Shown: piece after piece, positions 17,990-28,963 of the stretch | How the letters are laid out: each line of letters starts with the position of its first letter | Position numbering within the stretch: position 1 is the first letter of the stretch | Assembly: GCF_001425665.1 (NCBI RefSeq) | Contig: NZ_LMCX01000002.1 | Location: 930,001-994,000, forward strand | From: Yonghaparkia sp. Root332 | GTDB lineage: Bacteria > Actinomycetota > Actinomycetes > Actinomycetales > Microbacteriaceae | DNA length: 64,000 bases | Reading direction: 5' to 3' | Notes under the pieces: generated by a model | The model's database searches: none | The model's input: only the letters and a program-made list of their open reading frames with translations | What the model was told of the DNA's origin: nothing | Translations under genes and position numbers: made by a program

Positions 17990-18904
17990 CTATCGCGAAG
18001 CGGCCTCACTGAGCTCGTTCCACCACGCGGCGATGATGGCTACGACGCGCTCGTCGATCGGGCGCCGGGCATCCGCTCGATAGGTGCGCAGCGTCGGCCG
18101 AGACTGCGTGCGCAGGATGTGGCTGACGCCCTCAAGCGCGATCGTGCGGGTCGGGCCTCCCGTGCGGGCCGCGATCACGGCGAGATCCTCCGGCGGCGAC
18201 TGCAGATCGAACGTGCCGGTGATCGCGAGCAGCGGCGAGGGCGCCGCGTCGAGGTCGGCGCGCGGGTCGTAGGCCATGAACTCGCGGAACCAGCGCGCGT
18301 TCACGCGAGCCCCGCCGATACGCGCGACATCGCCGGTCGTGCGCAGCAGGCGCTGCCGGTTCTTCTCGGTCTGTTGCTCGACGTCGGTGCGCAGCAGTCG
18401 CAGCAGGCCGCGCACGAGACCGGGCACGTCGGCCGCGATGGCGCGCGACTGCCACCGCAGGACCTCGAGACCCGAGCGCGCGGAGCCGCTCAGCATGACG
18501 AATCCGGCGATGACGGGCCGACGCGCGGCGATGCGAGCCGCGACGAATGCCCCCTCGCTGTGGCCGATGACGATCACGGGGAGCTCGCTCTCGAGCACAT
18601 CGTCGACGATGGCGAGTGCATCGTCGAGGAGGTCGTCGAAGCCCGTCGTGAGGAACTCCCCCTCCGACTCGCCGACGCCCCGCTTGTCCCATCGGACGCT
18701 CTCGAGGCCGCGCTCGGCGAGCCCTTCGGCGAGCTGACGCTGGATGCCCAGTGCGAGGCCGCGCGCATCGCCGTCGCGATCGGTCGGTCCGCTGCCGGGA
18801 AGCAGCACGGCGACGGCGCTCGGCGTCTCGACCCGTCGCCGCACCCCGACCAGCCGGACGGCGCCGTGATGCTCGAACGGCTGCTCGACGGCCGACGTCG
18901 TCAC
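17990..18904 (-). CDS. Alpha/beta hydrolase
   Basis: The 304-aa serine hydrolase has an oxyanion-side loop LLPGSGPTDRDGD, the nucleophile elbow GHSEGAF (Ser near 125), an acid candidate in GTFDLQSPPED and the histidine in GVSHIL. WDKRGVGESEG is the usual strand-4 region. The substrate is unknown; this dienelactone-hydrolase-like group contains esterases and peptidases. The GTG at 18904 was chosen because AGGGGAG precedes it and it overlaps the TGA of the upstream gene (GTGA), giving translational coupling. Confidence 0.82.
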   Translation of the reverse strand: MTTSAVEQPFEHHGAVRLVGVRRRVETPSAVAVLLPGSGPTDRDGDARGLALGIQRQLAEGLAERGLESVRWDKRGVGESEGEFLTTGFDDLLDDALAIVDDVLESELPVIVIGHSEGAFVAARIAARRPVIAGFVMLSGSARSGLEVLRWQSRAIAADVPGLVRGLLRLLRTDVEQQTEKNRQRLLRTTGDVARIGGARVNARWFREFMAYDPRADLDAAPSPLLAITGTFDLQSPPEDLAVIAARTGGPTRTIALEGVSHILRTQSRPTLRTYRADARRPIDERVVAIIAAWWNELSEAASR

Positions 18905-19266
18905 GAGCGCTCCCCTGCGAGCGCAGCCTGCAGAGCTGCTGCGCGCTCCGCGGCATCGGGAGCCGAGAGCACGATCCTGCGCACGGGACCGCCGGTCGCT
19001 GTGATCGACAGAGCAGGCCCCCGCCCGCGAACGACAGCGACGGTCGCCCCCTGACGCCGGCGCCAGGTGCCGATCTTCCGCGCCCCCGGGATCCCCAGCC
19101 CGGGAGCACGGATGCCGGCGACCGAGGCCAGCCCATCGGGGACGACAGCGATCACGTCGATGTCGGAAGCATGGATCCTGACATCGCCGCGGAGCGCGAG
19201 CACGCGGTCGAGCCACCCCAGTCTCAGTGTCAATCCGCTGGGGTCGGCGTGGATGGTGGTCGGCAT
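18901..19266 (-). CDS. Small protein of unknown function (possible PH-like fold)
   Basis: The 121-aa protein starts MPTTIHADPSGLTLRLGW and alternates short hydrophobic strands with polar turns. It contains GIRAPGLGIPGARKIGTWRRR and closes with an Ala-rich helix (AAERAAALQAALAG). That pattern resembles bacterial PH-like barrels, but this is only inference. GGAGG lies 4 bases before the ATG at 19266. It is the first gene of a two-gene operon with the alpha/beta hydrolase and is divergent from the HTH regulator, with a 24-base palindrome between them. Confidence 0.65.
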   Translation of the reverse strand: MPTTIHADPSGLTLRLGWLDRVLALRGDVRIHASDIDVIAVVPDGLASVAGIRAPGLGIPGARKIGTWRRRQGATVAVVRGRGPALSITATGGPVRRIVLSAPDAAERAAALQAALAGERS

Positions 19267-19293
19267 GCATCCTCCTCGGGAGTCGTCGATCAC

Positions 19294-19317
19294 AATGTTA
19301 TCAGCGTTGATAACATT
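19294..19317. promoter_or_regulatory. 24-base perfect palindromic operator
   Basis: AATGTTATCA-GCGT-TGATAACATT is a perfect 10-bp inverted repeat with a 4-base spacer, strikingly AT-rich against its surroundings. It lies between the divergent small-protein/hydrolase operon and the HTH regulator gene, so it is the likely operator of that regulator for both transcription units. Confidence 0.75.
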
Positions 19318-19371
19318 CCTGAAATTGATACAGTGGGCCGCACTCGACCTCCGCACTGCGGGAAGGACCCT

Positions 19372-19899
19372 GTGACCACCTCGACGCTCCTCCTGCACCC
19401 CGTCCGCCTGCGCATCGTGCAGGCGATGCTCGGTCGCGAGCAGATCACGACGCGTGAGCTGGCCGAGCGGCTCGGCGATGTCGCCCCGGCGACCCTCTAC
19501 CGTCATGTCGCCGCGCTCGTCGACGGCGGCGTGATCGAGGTCGTCTCCGAAACGCGCGTGCGCGGAGCCAGCGAGCGCGCCCTGAGACTCAACCTCTCGA
19601 GGGCGAGCGTCGACCCCCACGACGAGGGGCTCGCGGACGACGAACGCGCACGCGCCGGCTTCCTCGCCTACCTGGCGTCGCTCGCCGCGGCCTTCGACGA
19701 CTACCTCGCCGCGCCTCGGTCCACCCTGGAGGAGGATCTCGTCGGCTTCCGACAGGTCGCCGTGGTCGCCACGGACGACGAGTGGCGGGCGGTCGCCGCG
19801 ACGATCCGGGATGCCCTGCTCCCCCTCATCGAGCGTTCGGAGGCGCCCGACGGCGCGCGTCGCCGCATCCTTGGAACCGTCAGCCTCCCGGTCGACTGA
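19372..19899 (+). CDS. Helix-turn-helix (ArsR/HTH_20-like) transcriptional regulator
   Basis: The 175-aa protein has an N-terminal winged helix: LLLHPVRLRIVQAML, then ITTRELAERLGDVAPATLYRHVAALVDGGVIEVV. A helical C-terminal part of about 100 residues may bind a ligand or mediate dimerisation. The GTG at 19372 is preceded by GGAAGGA. It is divergent from the hydrolase operon and probably controls it through the 24-base palindrome. It resembles YczI/HTH_20 regulators; the inducer is unknown. Confidence 0.82.
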   Translation: MTTSTLLLHPVRLRIVQAMLGREQITTRELAERLGDVAPATLYRHVAALVDGGVIEVVSETRVRGASERALRLNLSRASVDPHDEGLADDERARAGFLAYLASLAAAFDDYLAAPRSTLEEDLVGFRQVAVVATDDEWRAVAATIRDALLPLIERSEAPDGARRRILGTVSLPVD

Positions 19900-19930
19900 C
19901 TCGACGGGAGCCGCAGGCGCTCACCGCGAG

Positions 19931-22304
<2,374 letters not shown>

Positions 22305-22327
22305 GCGGCAGCTCGCTCGCCGACGGG

Positions 22328-22789
22328 TCAGCCCGCGGCCGCCGCCTCGAGCTCGGCGATCACGAGCCGGTCCATCCGCATCATCGCCTCCATGACCCGC
22401 TTCGCCGCCTGCGGATCCGGCTGCTGGAGCAGCTCCGCCCAGCGGGCGGGCACGACCTGCCACGACACCCCGAAGCGATCGCGGAGCCAGCCGCAGCGGC
22501 CGGGCGCTCCCCCGTTGGCGATGAGGGCATCCCACAGCCGATCGATCTCCTCCTGCGAGTCCGCCTCGATCTGCAGCGAGAGCGCATCGGTGAAGCCCGG
22601 CTGCCCGGCGGAGCGCCCGTTGAGCGCGAGCATCCGCTGCCCCTGGAGCTCGAAGTCGACGCTCACCGGCGGCTGCCCCGGCGGCCCGTCCATGCGCCCG
22701 GTGAGGCGCGAGCCGGGCAGCAGCCCGACGTAGAACTCGGCGGCCTCCGCCGCCTCCGACTCGAACCACAGGCACGGCACGACACTCAT
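22328..22789 (-). CDS. VOC-superfamily protein (PhnB/3-demethylubiquinone-methyltransferase-like domain)
   Basis: The 153-aa protein follows the PhnB-like pattern: PCLWFESEAAEAAEFYVGLLPGSRL at the N-terminus, FELQGQRMLALNG in the middle and DRFGVSWQVVPARWAELL near the C-terminus. Despite the domain name, these proteins are usually not methyltransferases. They belong to the glyoxalase/bleomycin-resistance fold, and a bound metal or substrate has not been defined. It is convergent with the GNAT gene (23-base gap). Confidence 0.82.
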   Translation of the reverse strand: MSVVPCLWFESEAAEAAEFYVGLLPGSRLTGRMDGPPGQPPVSVDFELQGQRMLALNGRSAGQPGFTDALSLQIEADSQEEIDRLWDALIANGGAPGRCGWLRDRFGVSWQVVPARWAELLQQPDPQAAKRVMEAMMRMDRLVIAELEAAAAG

Positions 22790-22971
22790 GGAGCGCGACG
22801 CTACGCCCGGCGCGCTCCGCCGACAAGGGGCGGATGCTCGGCGCAGGCGCTGCGGCGGCGCGGCCCGGCCGACCCGGGCACCGATCATCGGGCACGGGCC
22901 GCGCTGCGCGCCTAGCGTGGATCACGACCGACGCGACACCGCGCGGTCGACGACCGAGGTGAGGAGTGCGC

Positions 22972-23829
22972 ATGGAGGGCTGGAATCGCGCGATCGAGCT
23001 GATCGATGAGCGCCTCGGCGGCGACATCGACGCCGCCGAGCTCGCGCGCGTCGCGCTCACGAGCGAGTACCACTTCCGGCGCATGTTCTCGACGCTCGCC
23101 GGTATGCCGCTGTCGGAGTACATCCGCCGACGGCGGCTCACCGTCGCCGCCGCTGCGGTACGCGACGGGCGCGAGAGCCTCAGCGACATCGCCGTGCGCT
23201 TCGGCTACGGCTCCGCCGACTCGTTCTCGCGCGCGTTCAGCGCAGTGCATGGAATCGGGCCCGAGCAGGCCCGTCGACCCGGCGCGGTGCTGCGCTCGCA
23301 GCCGCGATTGTCATTCCACCTCACGATCGAAGGGAGCACCGACATGGAGTACCGCATCGTCACGACCGAGGAGTTCCGCATCGTCGGGCGCAGCACGCGC
23401 GCGCCGATCGTCTTCTCGGGCCCGAACCCGGCGATCGAGTCCTTTGAGCGATCGGTCAGCGCGACGGAGCGGGCGCGCCTCGCCGCGCTCTCCGACCGCG
23501 AGCCGACGGGCGTCCTGTCGGTCTGCGACGAGTTCGCCGACGAGCGCGTCGAGGGCTCGATGCTGCGCTACACCGTCGGCGTCGCGACGATGGCCGAGCC
23601 GTCGCCGGAGGACGACGTCGTCGCAGTTGCCGCGGGCTCCTGGCTCGTCATCGAGGGCGAGGGGCAGGCGCCCGAAGCGATCCAGCAGCTGTGGGCGCGC
23701 GCGTATGCCGAGTGGCTCCCCGCGAACCCCTACCGGCTCCGCCCCGGCCCCGAGCTGCTGTCGGTCGAACCCCTCGAACACGGACGCGCGCGCGGCGAGC
23801 TGTGGCTACCGGTCGAGCCCGCGAGCTGA
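22972..23829 (+). CDS. AraC-family regulator with GyrI-like effector domain
   Basis: The 285-aa protein has two AraC helix-turn-helix motifs at about 8-105 (VALTSEYHFRRMFSTLAGMPLSEYIRRRRL and LSDIAVRFGYGSADSFSRAFSAVHG). A GyrI-like small-molecule-binding domain (about 120-285) follows. This is the architecture of Rob/BmrR-type multidrug sensors. The ATG at 22972 has AGGAG 5 bases upstream, while the GTG two codons earlier would overlap that site. It is divergent from the VOC gene. The ligand and regulon are unknown. Confidence 0.88.
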   Translation: MEGWNRAIELIDERLGGDIDAAELARVALTSEYHFRRMFSTLAGMPLSEYIRRRRLTVAAAAVRDGRESLSDIAVRFGYGSADSFSRAFSAVHGIGPEQARRPGAVLRSQPRLSFHLTIEGSTDMEYRIVTTEEFRIVGRSTRAPIVFSGPNPAIESFERSVSATERARLAALSDREPTGVLSVCDEFADERVEGSMLRYTVGVATMAEPSPEDDVVAVAAGSWLVIEGEGQAPEAIQQLWARAYAEWLPANPYRLRPGPELLSVEPLEHGRARGELWLPVEPAS

Positions 23830-23848
23830 CCGTCTCGGCCCGTCGGCA

Positions 23849-23890
23849 CGAGGGGCGGATGCTCGACCAGCGCCGAGCATCCGCCCCTCG
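23849..23890. terminator. Bidirectional terminator, 17-bp stem
   Basis: CGAGGGGCGGATGCTCG (23849-23865) and CGAGCATCCGCCCCTCG (23874-23890) form a perfect 17-bp stem with an 8-base loop. It fills the gap between the convergent AraC and SPFH genes. Its core carries the GGATGC/GCATCC sequence common throughout the window. Confidence 0.75.
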
Positions 23891-25456
23891 CTACTCGGCC
23901 GGGGTGGAGGAGCCGCTCGCGCGCTTGCCGCGCGAGCCCGAGCCGCGCGCGCCGCTGCCCGCGAGCGCCGCGCCGATGGCCTCGCCCGCGGCCTCGCCGG
24001 AGGCGCGTCCCTGGATGATCTCGGCGATGTCGATGCCGACGAGCTCCTTGATGAGCTTCGTGGAGGTCGCGAGCTGTCCGGCGACCGAGTCGCCGATCTG
24101 CCCGGCGCCCTTGCCGTCGCTTGAGATGACCGTCATCGACGAGATCGCCGAGAGCGGCTCGGAGGCCGCGCGCACGATCGCGGGCAGCTGGTCGATGATG
24201 CGCTGACGCAGCAGCGCCTCGGCGCGCTCGGCGAGCGCCTCGGCCTGGGCCCGCGTCGAGTCGGCCTCGGCCGTTCCCTTGAGACGGATGGCTCCGGCCT
24301 CGGCCTCGCCCTCCGCGGCGAGCGCCTCGGCGGCGGCGATGCGGCGGTTCTTCTCCGCGATACCCTCGGCTTCGACGGCCTCCGCGGCGCTGCGGCGGCG
24401 ATTGCGCTCGGCCACGCCCTCCGACTCGATGGCTTCGGCGGCCGCACGACGGGCATCCCTGTCGGCGCCGGCGCTCGCGACGGCCGCCGCGGCGGCTGCG
24501 CTCGCCTCCTTCTCGAGGGCGTACGCCTGCGCGTCGGCGACGGCGCGCACCTCGGCGTCGAGCTCCTGCTTGCGCAGGCCGACGCGCTTGGCGGCCGTGA
24601 CCTCCTGCTGCGCGACGACCTCCTGCTGGGCGATCGCTTCGGCGAGCGGCTTCGCGGCCGAGGCCTCGGCGCGGGCCTTGTCGGTCTCCTTCTGGATCTC
24701 GGCGTTCCGCAGATCGAGCTTGCGCTGCTGCTCGGCGATCGCCTGGGCCGCGGCGATGCGGGCCTCCTCCGACGCCTGCTGCGCGATCGCCTCGGCGACC
24801 TCGGCGACCTGCTTGACGCGCGCCGCCTCGGCGCGACCGAGGTCGCGGATGTAGTTGTTGTCGTCGTCGATCTCCTTGATCTGCAGAGTGTCGATCTGCA
24901 GTCCCTGGATGTCGAGCGCCTCGCGCACGGCCTCGAGCACCTGCTCCTGCAGGGCCGAGCGGTTGGTGATGATCTCGGTCACGGTGAGCTGGCCGACGAT
25001 CGAGCGCACCGAGCCGCTCAGGACCTCCTCGGTCGACGACTCGATCTGGTCCTGCTGGTTGAGGAATCGCTGCGCGGCGGCGCGGACCATGGTCTCGCTG
25101 CCGCCGACCTTGACGACGGCGACGGCGTTGACCTTGATCGTGATGGCGTCCTTCGTCTGCGCGGTCGCCTGCACGTTGAGCTGGCGGCTGCGGAGGCTGA
25201 GCTTGAAGTACGCCTCGATGATGGGCTTCACGAACACGCGCGAGCCGAAGACGACCTTCTGGCCGACGTTGTCGAACTCGTTGTTCTGCGGGCGCTCGGT
25301 GGTCGCCTTCTGGCGCGACGTGACGATGATCGCCTCGTCGGGCTTGGCGACCTTGATGCCGCGCAGGAGGACGATCGTGACGATCGCGAGCAGGAGGACG
25401 ACGGCTCCGATGCCGATCGCGGTGGACAGGGCTTCGCTGGAGAGTGCTGGGGGCAT
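23891..25456 (-). CDS. SPFH/Band-7 (flotillin-like) membrane protein
   Basis: The 521-aa protein has a single N-terminal transmembrane helix (about 10-32) and an SPFH domain (about 33-200, with TSRQKATTERP and IDTLQIKEIDDDNNYIRDLGRAEAARV). A long Ala/Glu-rich coiled coil (about 210-430) and a Gly/Ser tail follow. Flotillins organise membrane microdomains and oligomerise through the coiled coil. No NfeD partner gene is adjacent. The start ATG at 25456 immediately precedes the membrane helix. Confidence 0.88.
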   Translation of the reverse strand: MPPALSSEALSTAIGIGAVVLLLAIVTIVLLRGIKVAKPDEAIIVTSRQKATTERPQNNEFDNVGQKVVFGSRVFVKPIIEAYFKLSLRSRQLNVQATAQTKDAITIKVNAVAVVKVGGSETMVRAAAQRFLNQQDQIESSTEEVLSGSVRSIVGQLTVTEIITNRSALQEQVLEAVREALDIQGLQIDTLQIKEIDDDNNYIRDLGRAEAARVKQVAEVAEAIAQQASEEARIAAAQAIAEQQRKLDLRNAEIQKETDKARAEASAAKPLAEAIAQQEVVAQQEVTAAKRVGLRKQELDAEVRAVADAQAYALEKEASAAAAAAVASAGADRDARRAAAEAIESEGVAERNRRRSAAEAVEAEGIAEKNRRIAAAEALAAEGEAEAGAIRLKGTAEADSTRAQAEALAERAEALLRQRIIDQLPAIVRAASEPLSAISSMTVISSDGKGAGQIGDSVAGQLATSTKLIKELVGIDIAEIIQGRASGEAAGEAIGAALAGSGARGSGSRGKRASGSSTPAE

Positions 25457-25529
25457 GGCGCCAGTATGGCCGAGGAGCGGGCTGAAGACGAGGATCCGTC
25501 CGCTCCGCGCGGCGCGCCAGAATGAGCAC

Positions 25530-26528
25530 ATGACACGCCGCGGCCTCATCCTCTTCGCCTCCCTCGGCGTCATCTGGGGCATCCCGTACCTGTTCATCAA
25601 GATCGCGATCGCCGAGCTGAGCCCCGAGTTCCTCGTCCTCGCCCGCACGACCCTCGCCGCCGCCCTGCTGCTGCCCATCGCGGCCCGCCACCGCGCGATC
25701 CGCCCCGTGCTGCGCCGCTGGAGGCCGCTCCTCGCCTTCACCCTGTTCGAGATCGTTCTCGCCTGGTACTTCATCAACGCCGCCGAGCAGACGCTGCCGA
25801 GCTCGACGGTCGGGCTGCTGCTGGCGAGCATCCCCCTCGTGGCGATCGTCGTCGCGTTCGTGATGGGCCGCCGCGACCGGCTGACGGCGGTCAACGGGGT
25901 CGGGGTCGCGCTCGGGATGCTCGGCGTCGCCGCGATCGTCGGCCTCGACGTGGGCGGCTCCGACCTCGGAGCCGTCGCCCAGCTCGCCGTCGCCGTCATC
26001 GGCTACGCGATCGGCCCGGCCATCCTCGCCCGCTGGATGCACGACCTGCCCGGCGTCGGCGTCATCGCCGTCGCGCTCGGACTCAGCGCGCTCGCCTACC
26101 TCCCGATCGTGGCGCTCACCGGCGGGTGGCCGACCGAAGTGCCGTCGACGATGACGATCGTGTCCGTCGTGGTCCTCGCCGTGCTGTGCAGCGCCGTCGC
26201 CTTCCTGCTGATGTTCGCGCTCGTCGCGGAGGTCGGCCCCATTCGCATGTCGGCGATCACCTACGTGAACCCGGCGGTCGCGGTGCTCGCGGGCGCGCTC
26301 TTCCTCGGCGAGGCGATCACGATCTGGACGCTCGTGGGCTTCGTCACGATCCTCGCGGGCTGCGCGCTCGTGACGCGGCCCGACCCTCGAGGGCGAGCGG
26401 CCGCCGGCACCGGCGATCAGGCGATGGATGCTGATGCCGAGGCCTCCCCCGCGACCCAGCCCGAGCATCCGTCGCTCGACGAGGTGCTCGACGAGGCGAT
26501 GCCGCCGACGGAGCCGATCGTCCGCTAG
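25530..26528 (+). CDS. EamA-family (DMT) transporter
   Basis: The 332-aa protein has ten hydrophobic helices arranged as two EamA repeats. The first includes ILFASLGVIWGIPYLFIKIA, and the second repeat's end carries ITYVNPAVAVLAGALFLGEAI, a hallmark of drug/metabolite exporters. About 40 acidic cytoplasmic residues follow. The substrate is unknown. It is divergent from the SPFH gene. The TAG stop shares CTAG (26525-26528) with the convergent small membrane gene. Confidence 0.85.
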   Translation: MTRRGLILFASLGVIWGIPYLFIKIAIAELSPEFLVLARTTLAAALLLPIAARHRAIRPVLRRWRPLLAFTLFEIVLAWYFINAAEQTLPSSTVGLLLASIPLVAIVVAFVMGRRDRLTAVNGVGVALGMLGVAAIVGLDVGGSDLGAVAQLAVAVIGYAIGPAILARWMHDLPGVGVIAVALGLSALAYLPIVALTGGWPTEVPSTMTIVSVVVLAVLCSAVAFLLMFALVAEVGPIRMSAITYVNPAVAVLAGALFLGEAITIWTLVGFVTILAGCALVTRPDPRGRAAAGTGDQAMDADAEASPATQPEHPSLDEVLDEAMPPTEPIVR

Positions 26529-26800
26529 GCCGGCTCCGGGGCCGATGCGACGTCGGGGATATCCTCCGCGCCGGCCCCGGTGGTCAACGGCGGAAGATGT
26601 GCAGTGATGCCGCGGCCGACCAGCCAGAGCAGAAGCGACAGCACACCCCACTGGAGCAGGGAGCCGGCGATCGCGAAGTCGAGCGCCCCCGCGCCGAACT
26701 CCTGGGCGTCGCGCGCGATGCCCACGACCCACAGGAACGCCGCGATGGACGGGAGCACGATCGCGATGGCACCGAGCCACCGCAGATAAACATTCGTCAT
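26525..26800 (-). CDS. Small membrane protein, last gene of a coupled trio
   Basis: The 91-aa protein has two hydrophobic helices (about 7-27 and 42-62) and a Pro/Glu-rich C-terminus. Its ATG overlaps the TGA of the DUF1697 gene (ATGA), so it is co-translated with it. I recognise no family. The stop lies in a CTAG shared with the EamA gene. Confidence 0.65.
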   Translation of the reverse strand: MTNVYLRWLGAIAIVLPSIAAFLWVVGIARDAQEFGAGALDFAIAGSLLQWGVLSLLLWLVGRGITAHLPPLTTGAGAEDIPDVASAPEPA

Positions 26801-27354
26801 GTCGGTGACAGTACGGAGCCGCCGTCGCCGAAGCGCTCCACGACGCGCCGCAGAGTCGCGAGGCTGCGGGACGTCGCCGGCGTCACTGCGACCCTCTCGA
26901 TCACGGGGGTGCCGTTGCTCTGCCGTTCGACGTCGTTGAGCACGACCGCCCAGGCGCTCCCGGCATGCTCGCCCGTCGCCACGATGCAGCAGCCCCCGAG
27001 ACGCTGCGCGGACTCCGCCGCCGCGGTCGAGGGGTCGACGGCGGGCGCGGCGTGCACCGTCAGCTCGCGGCGCGAGGCGTCCGGCCGGTCGCCGTGGTCG
27101 TCGGCGATCGCCTCGATCACCTCCATCGGCAGAGCGAAGACCTCGCGGCGGATGCCCGTCGCGCTCCCGAGCGCATCCTCCACCGCCTCGGCGAGCGCCG
27201 ACGGGTCGCCCGACTCGACCACCACCGTGCCGTTGCTCTGCACGCTCACCGCGTCGACCGCGCCCGCCGCGGCGACGCCGTCGAGCAGGTCGGCCGTGCT
27301 CGGCTGACCGCGCTGGCCGACATTGACGTTCCGGATGAGGAGGACGTGCCTCAT
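26797..27354 (-). CDS. DUF1697 domain protein
   Basis: The 185-aa protein starts with the DUF1697 signature VLLIRNVNVGQRGQPSTADL (usually LLRGINVGGHNKI in relatives). It continues with VQSNGTVVV and a C-terminal half with VVLNDVERQSNGTPVIERV. The function of the family is not established. The start overlaps the TGA of the DUF1801 gene, and the stop overlaps the next start, giving a tight three-gene operon. Confidence 0.75.
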   Translation of the reverse strand: MRHVLLIRNVNVGQRGQPSTADLLDGVAAAGAVDAVSVQSNGTVVVESGDPSALAEAVEDALGSATGIRREVFALPMEVIEAIADDHGDRPDASRRELTVHAAPAVDPSTAAAESAQRLGGCCIVATGEHAGSAWAVVLNDVERQSNGTPVIERVAVTPATSRSLATLRRVVERFGDGGSVLSPT

Positions 27355-27767
27355 GCCGTCGTCGGCTCCGCAGTCGAGACCCACTGCCGGACGAGGGCGC
27401 GCACGGCATCCGCGTTCCCCCGGACCGCGCCGTCGTCGGCGAACGTCGCGATCGCACGATCGACACCGCGCCACTCGAGCAGGGCATCCGGGTCGTCCAT
27501 CGTCGGCCGCTGCGTGCCGGGTGCGGCTCTCGCGGCGCCCCGATGAAGAACCAGGCGGATGCTCCCATCGCGGTTCACGCCGGTGGTCACCACATCGCGG
27601 CCGTCGAGCGTGAAGCTCGGGGCGTTCCACTTGATGGCGGCTCCGAGCCGCGGCTCCGCGGCGAGGATGAGCGCGCACAGCGTGCGGAGGGCCCGCGCGG
27701 CCTCGGGCTGCGGCACAGAGCCGAGGAACTGCTCGATCGCGGGCGGCATCGGCGCAGCATCCGTCAT
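27351..27767 (-). CDS. DUF1801 (YdhG/YjbR-like) domain protein
   Basis: The 138-aa protein matches the DUF1801 pattern: EQFLGSVPQPEAARALRTLCALI, then the core EPRLGAAIKWNAPSFTLDGRDVVTTG, where a W-x-x-P-x-F motif is typical. The start ATG at 27767 was chosen because GAGAGGGG lies upstream; an ATG 13 codons earlier lacks one. It is first in the coupled trio. The role is unknown, though the fold is iron-chaperone/frataxin-like in some relatives. Confidence 0.75.
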   Translation of the reverse strand: MTDAAPMPPAIEQFLGSVPQPEAARALRTLCALILAAEPRLGAAIKWNAPSFTLDGRDVVTTGVNRDGSIRLVLHRGAARAAPGTQRPTMDDPDALLEWRGVDRAIATFADDGAVRGNADAVRALVRQWVSTAEPTTA

Positions 27768-27902
27768 CTGATCGCCCCTCTCGTCGGGAACCGGTGCCGC
27801 CATCATGGCGCACGCACAGGCTCACGGCGGCGGGAACGCAGACGGGCCCTGCAGTGTTGACCCCAGTGGCTGCCGAACGCAGCCCCGTCGGAAGGACCCG
27901 CC

Positions 27903-28940
27903 ATGACCAACCCGTACCGCGCCACCCCCGAGGCGATCGCCCGCCTCACCCCGATGCAGCGCAAGGTCACGCAGAACGACGGCACCGAGCCGGCGTTCCG
28001 CAACGAGTACCACGACAGCAAGGCCGCCGGCCTCTACGTCGACATCGTCTCGGGGCAGCCGCTGTTCTCGAGCCGCGACAAGTTCGACAGCGGCACCGGC
28101 TGGCCGAGCTTCACGAAGCCGATCAGCGCCGAGGCCGTGACGACGAAGACCGATCGCACGCTCTGGATGAAGCGCGTCGAGGTGCGCTCCTCGGGCGCCG
28201 ACAGCCATCTCGGGCACGTCTTCGATGACGGCCCGCGCGAGGCCGGAGGCCTGCGCTACTGCATGAACTCGGCATCGCTGCGGTTCATCCCCGTCGACCG
28301 GCTCGAGGCCGAGGGGTACGGCGAGTTCGTCGCCCACTTCTCGACCGGCGGTGCCGGCACCACGACCACCTCGAACGGAGACGCCATGTCCATCGACCTC
28401 AGCATCGGCGAGATCACCCGCACCCCCGGCACCGAGACCGCCGTTCTCGCCGGCGGCTGCTTCTGGGGCATGGAGGATCTGATCCGCAGGCAGCCGGGCG
28501 TCATCAGCACGCGCGTCGGCTACACCGGCGGGCGCAACGACCACGCCACCTACCGCAACCACCCCGGCCACGCCGAGGCCGTCGAGATCGTCTTCGACCC
28601 GACCACGACGACCTACCGCGACATCCTGGCGTTCTTCTTCCAGATCCACGACCCGTCGACGAAGGACCGCCAGGGCAACGACGTCGGCTCGAGCTACCGC
28701 TCGGCGATCTTCCCGCTCGCCCCCGAGCAGGAGCACGTCGCCCGCGAGACCATCGCCGACGTCGACGCCACGCGCCGCTGGCCCGGCCCCGCCGTCACGA
28801 CGATCGAGAAGGTCGGCCCGTTCTGGCAGGCCGAGGAGGAGCACCAGGACTATCTGATCAAGCACCCCAACGGCTACACGTGCCACTACCCGCGGCCGGG
28901 CTGGACCCTGCCGCGGCGCGACGAGGCGGCGGCGAGCTAG
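27903..28940 (+). CDS. Bifunctional peptide-methionine sulfoxide reductase, MsrB-MsrA fusion
   Basis: The 345-aa protein fuses two repair enzymes that reduce methionine R- and S-sulfoxide. MsrB comes first (about 5-140): [29 protein letters not shown] and the catalytic Cys in [11 protein letters not shown]. MsrA follows (about 170-335): catalytic GGCFWGMED (Cys near 186), [12 protein letters not shown] and YHP-like [16 protein letters not shown]. The MsrB half has only that one cysteine. The two CxxC zinc sites are absent, so it is the zinc-free form and has no internal resolving Cys. A GGAAGGA site precedes the ATG. Confidence 0.93.
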   Translation: MTNPYRATPEAIARLTPMQRKVTQNDGTEPAFRNEYHDSKAAGLYVDIVSGQPLFSSRDKFDSGTGWPSFTKPISAEAVTTKTDRTLWMKRVEVRSSGADSHLGHVFDDGPREAGGLRYCMNSASLRFIPVDRLEAEGYGEFVAHFSTGGAGTTTTSNGDAMSIDLSIGEITRTPGTETAVLAGGCFWGMEDLIRRQPGVISTRVGYTGGRNDHATYRNHPGHAEAVEIVFDPTTTTYRDILAFFFQIHDPSTKDRQGNDVGSSYRSAIFPLAPEQEHVARETIADVDATRRWPGPAVTTIEKVGPFWQAEEEHQDYLIKHPNGYTCHYPRPGWTLPRRDEAAAS

Positions 28941-28963
28941 GCGCCCCCGCTAGCCTTGCGGCC

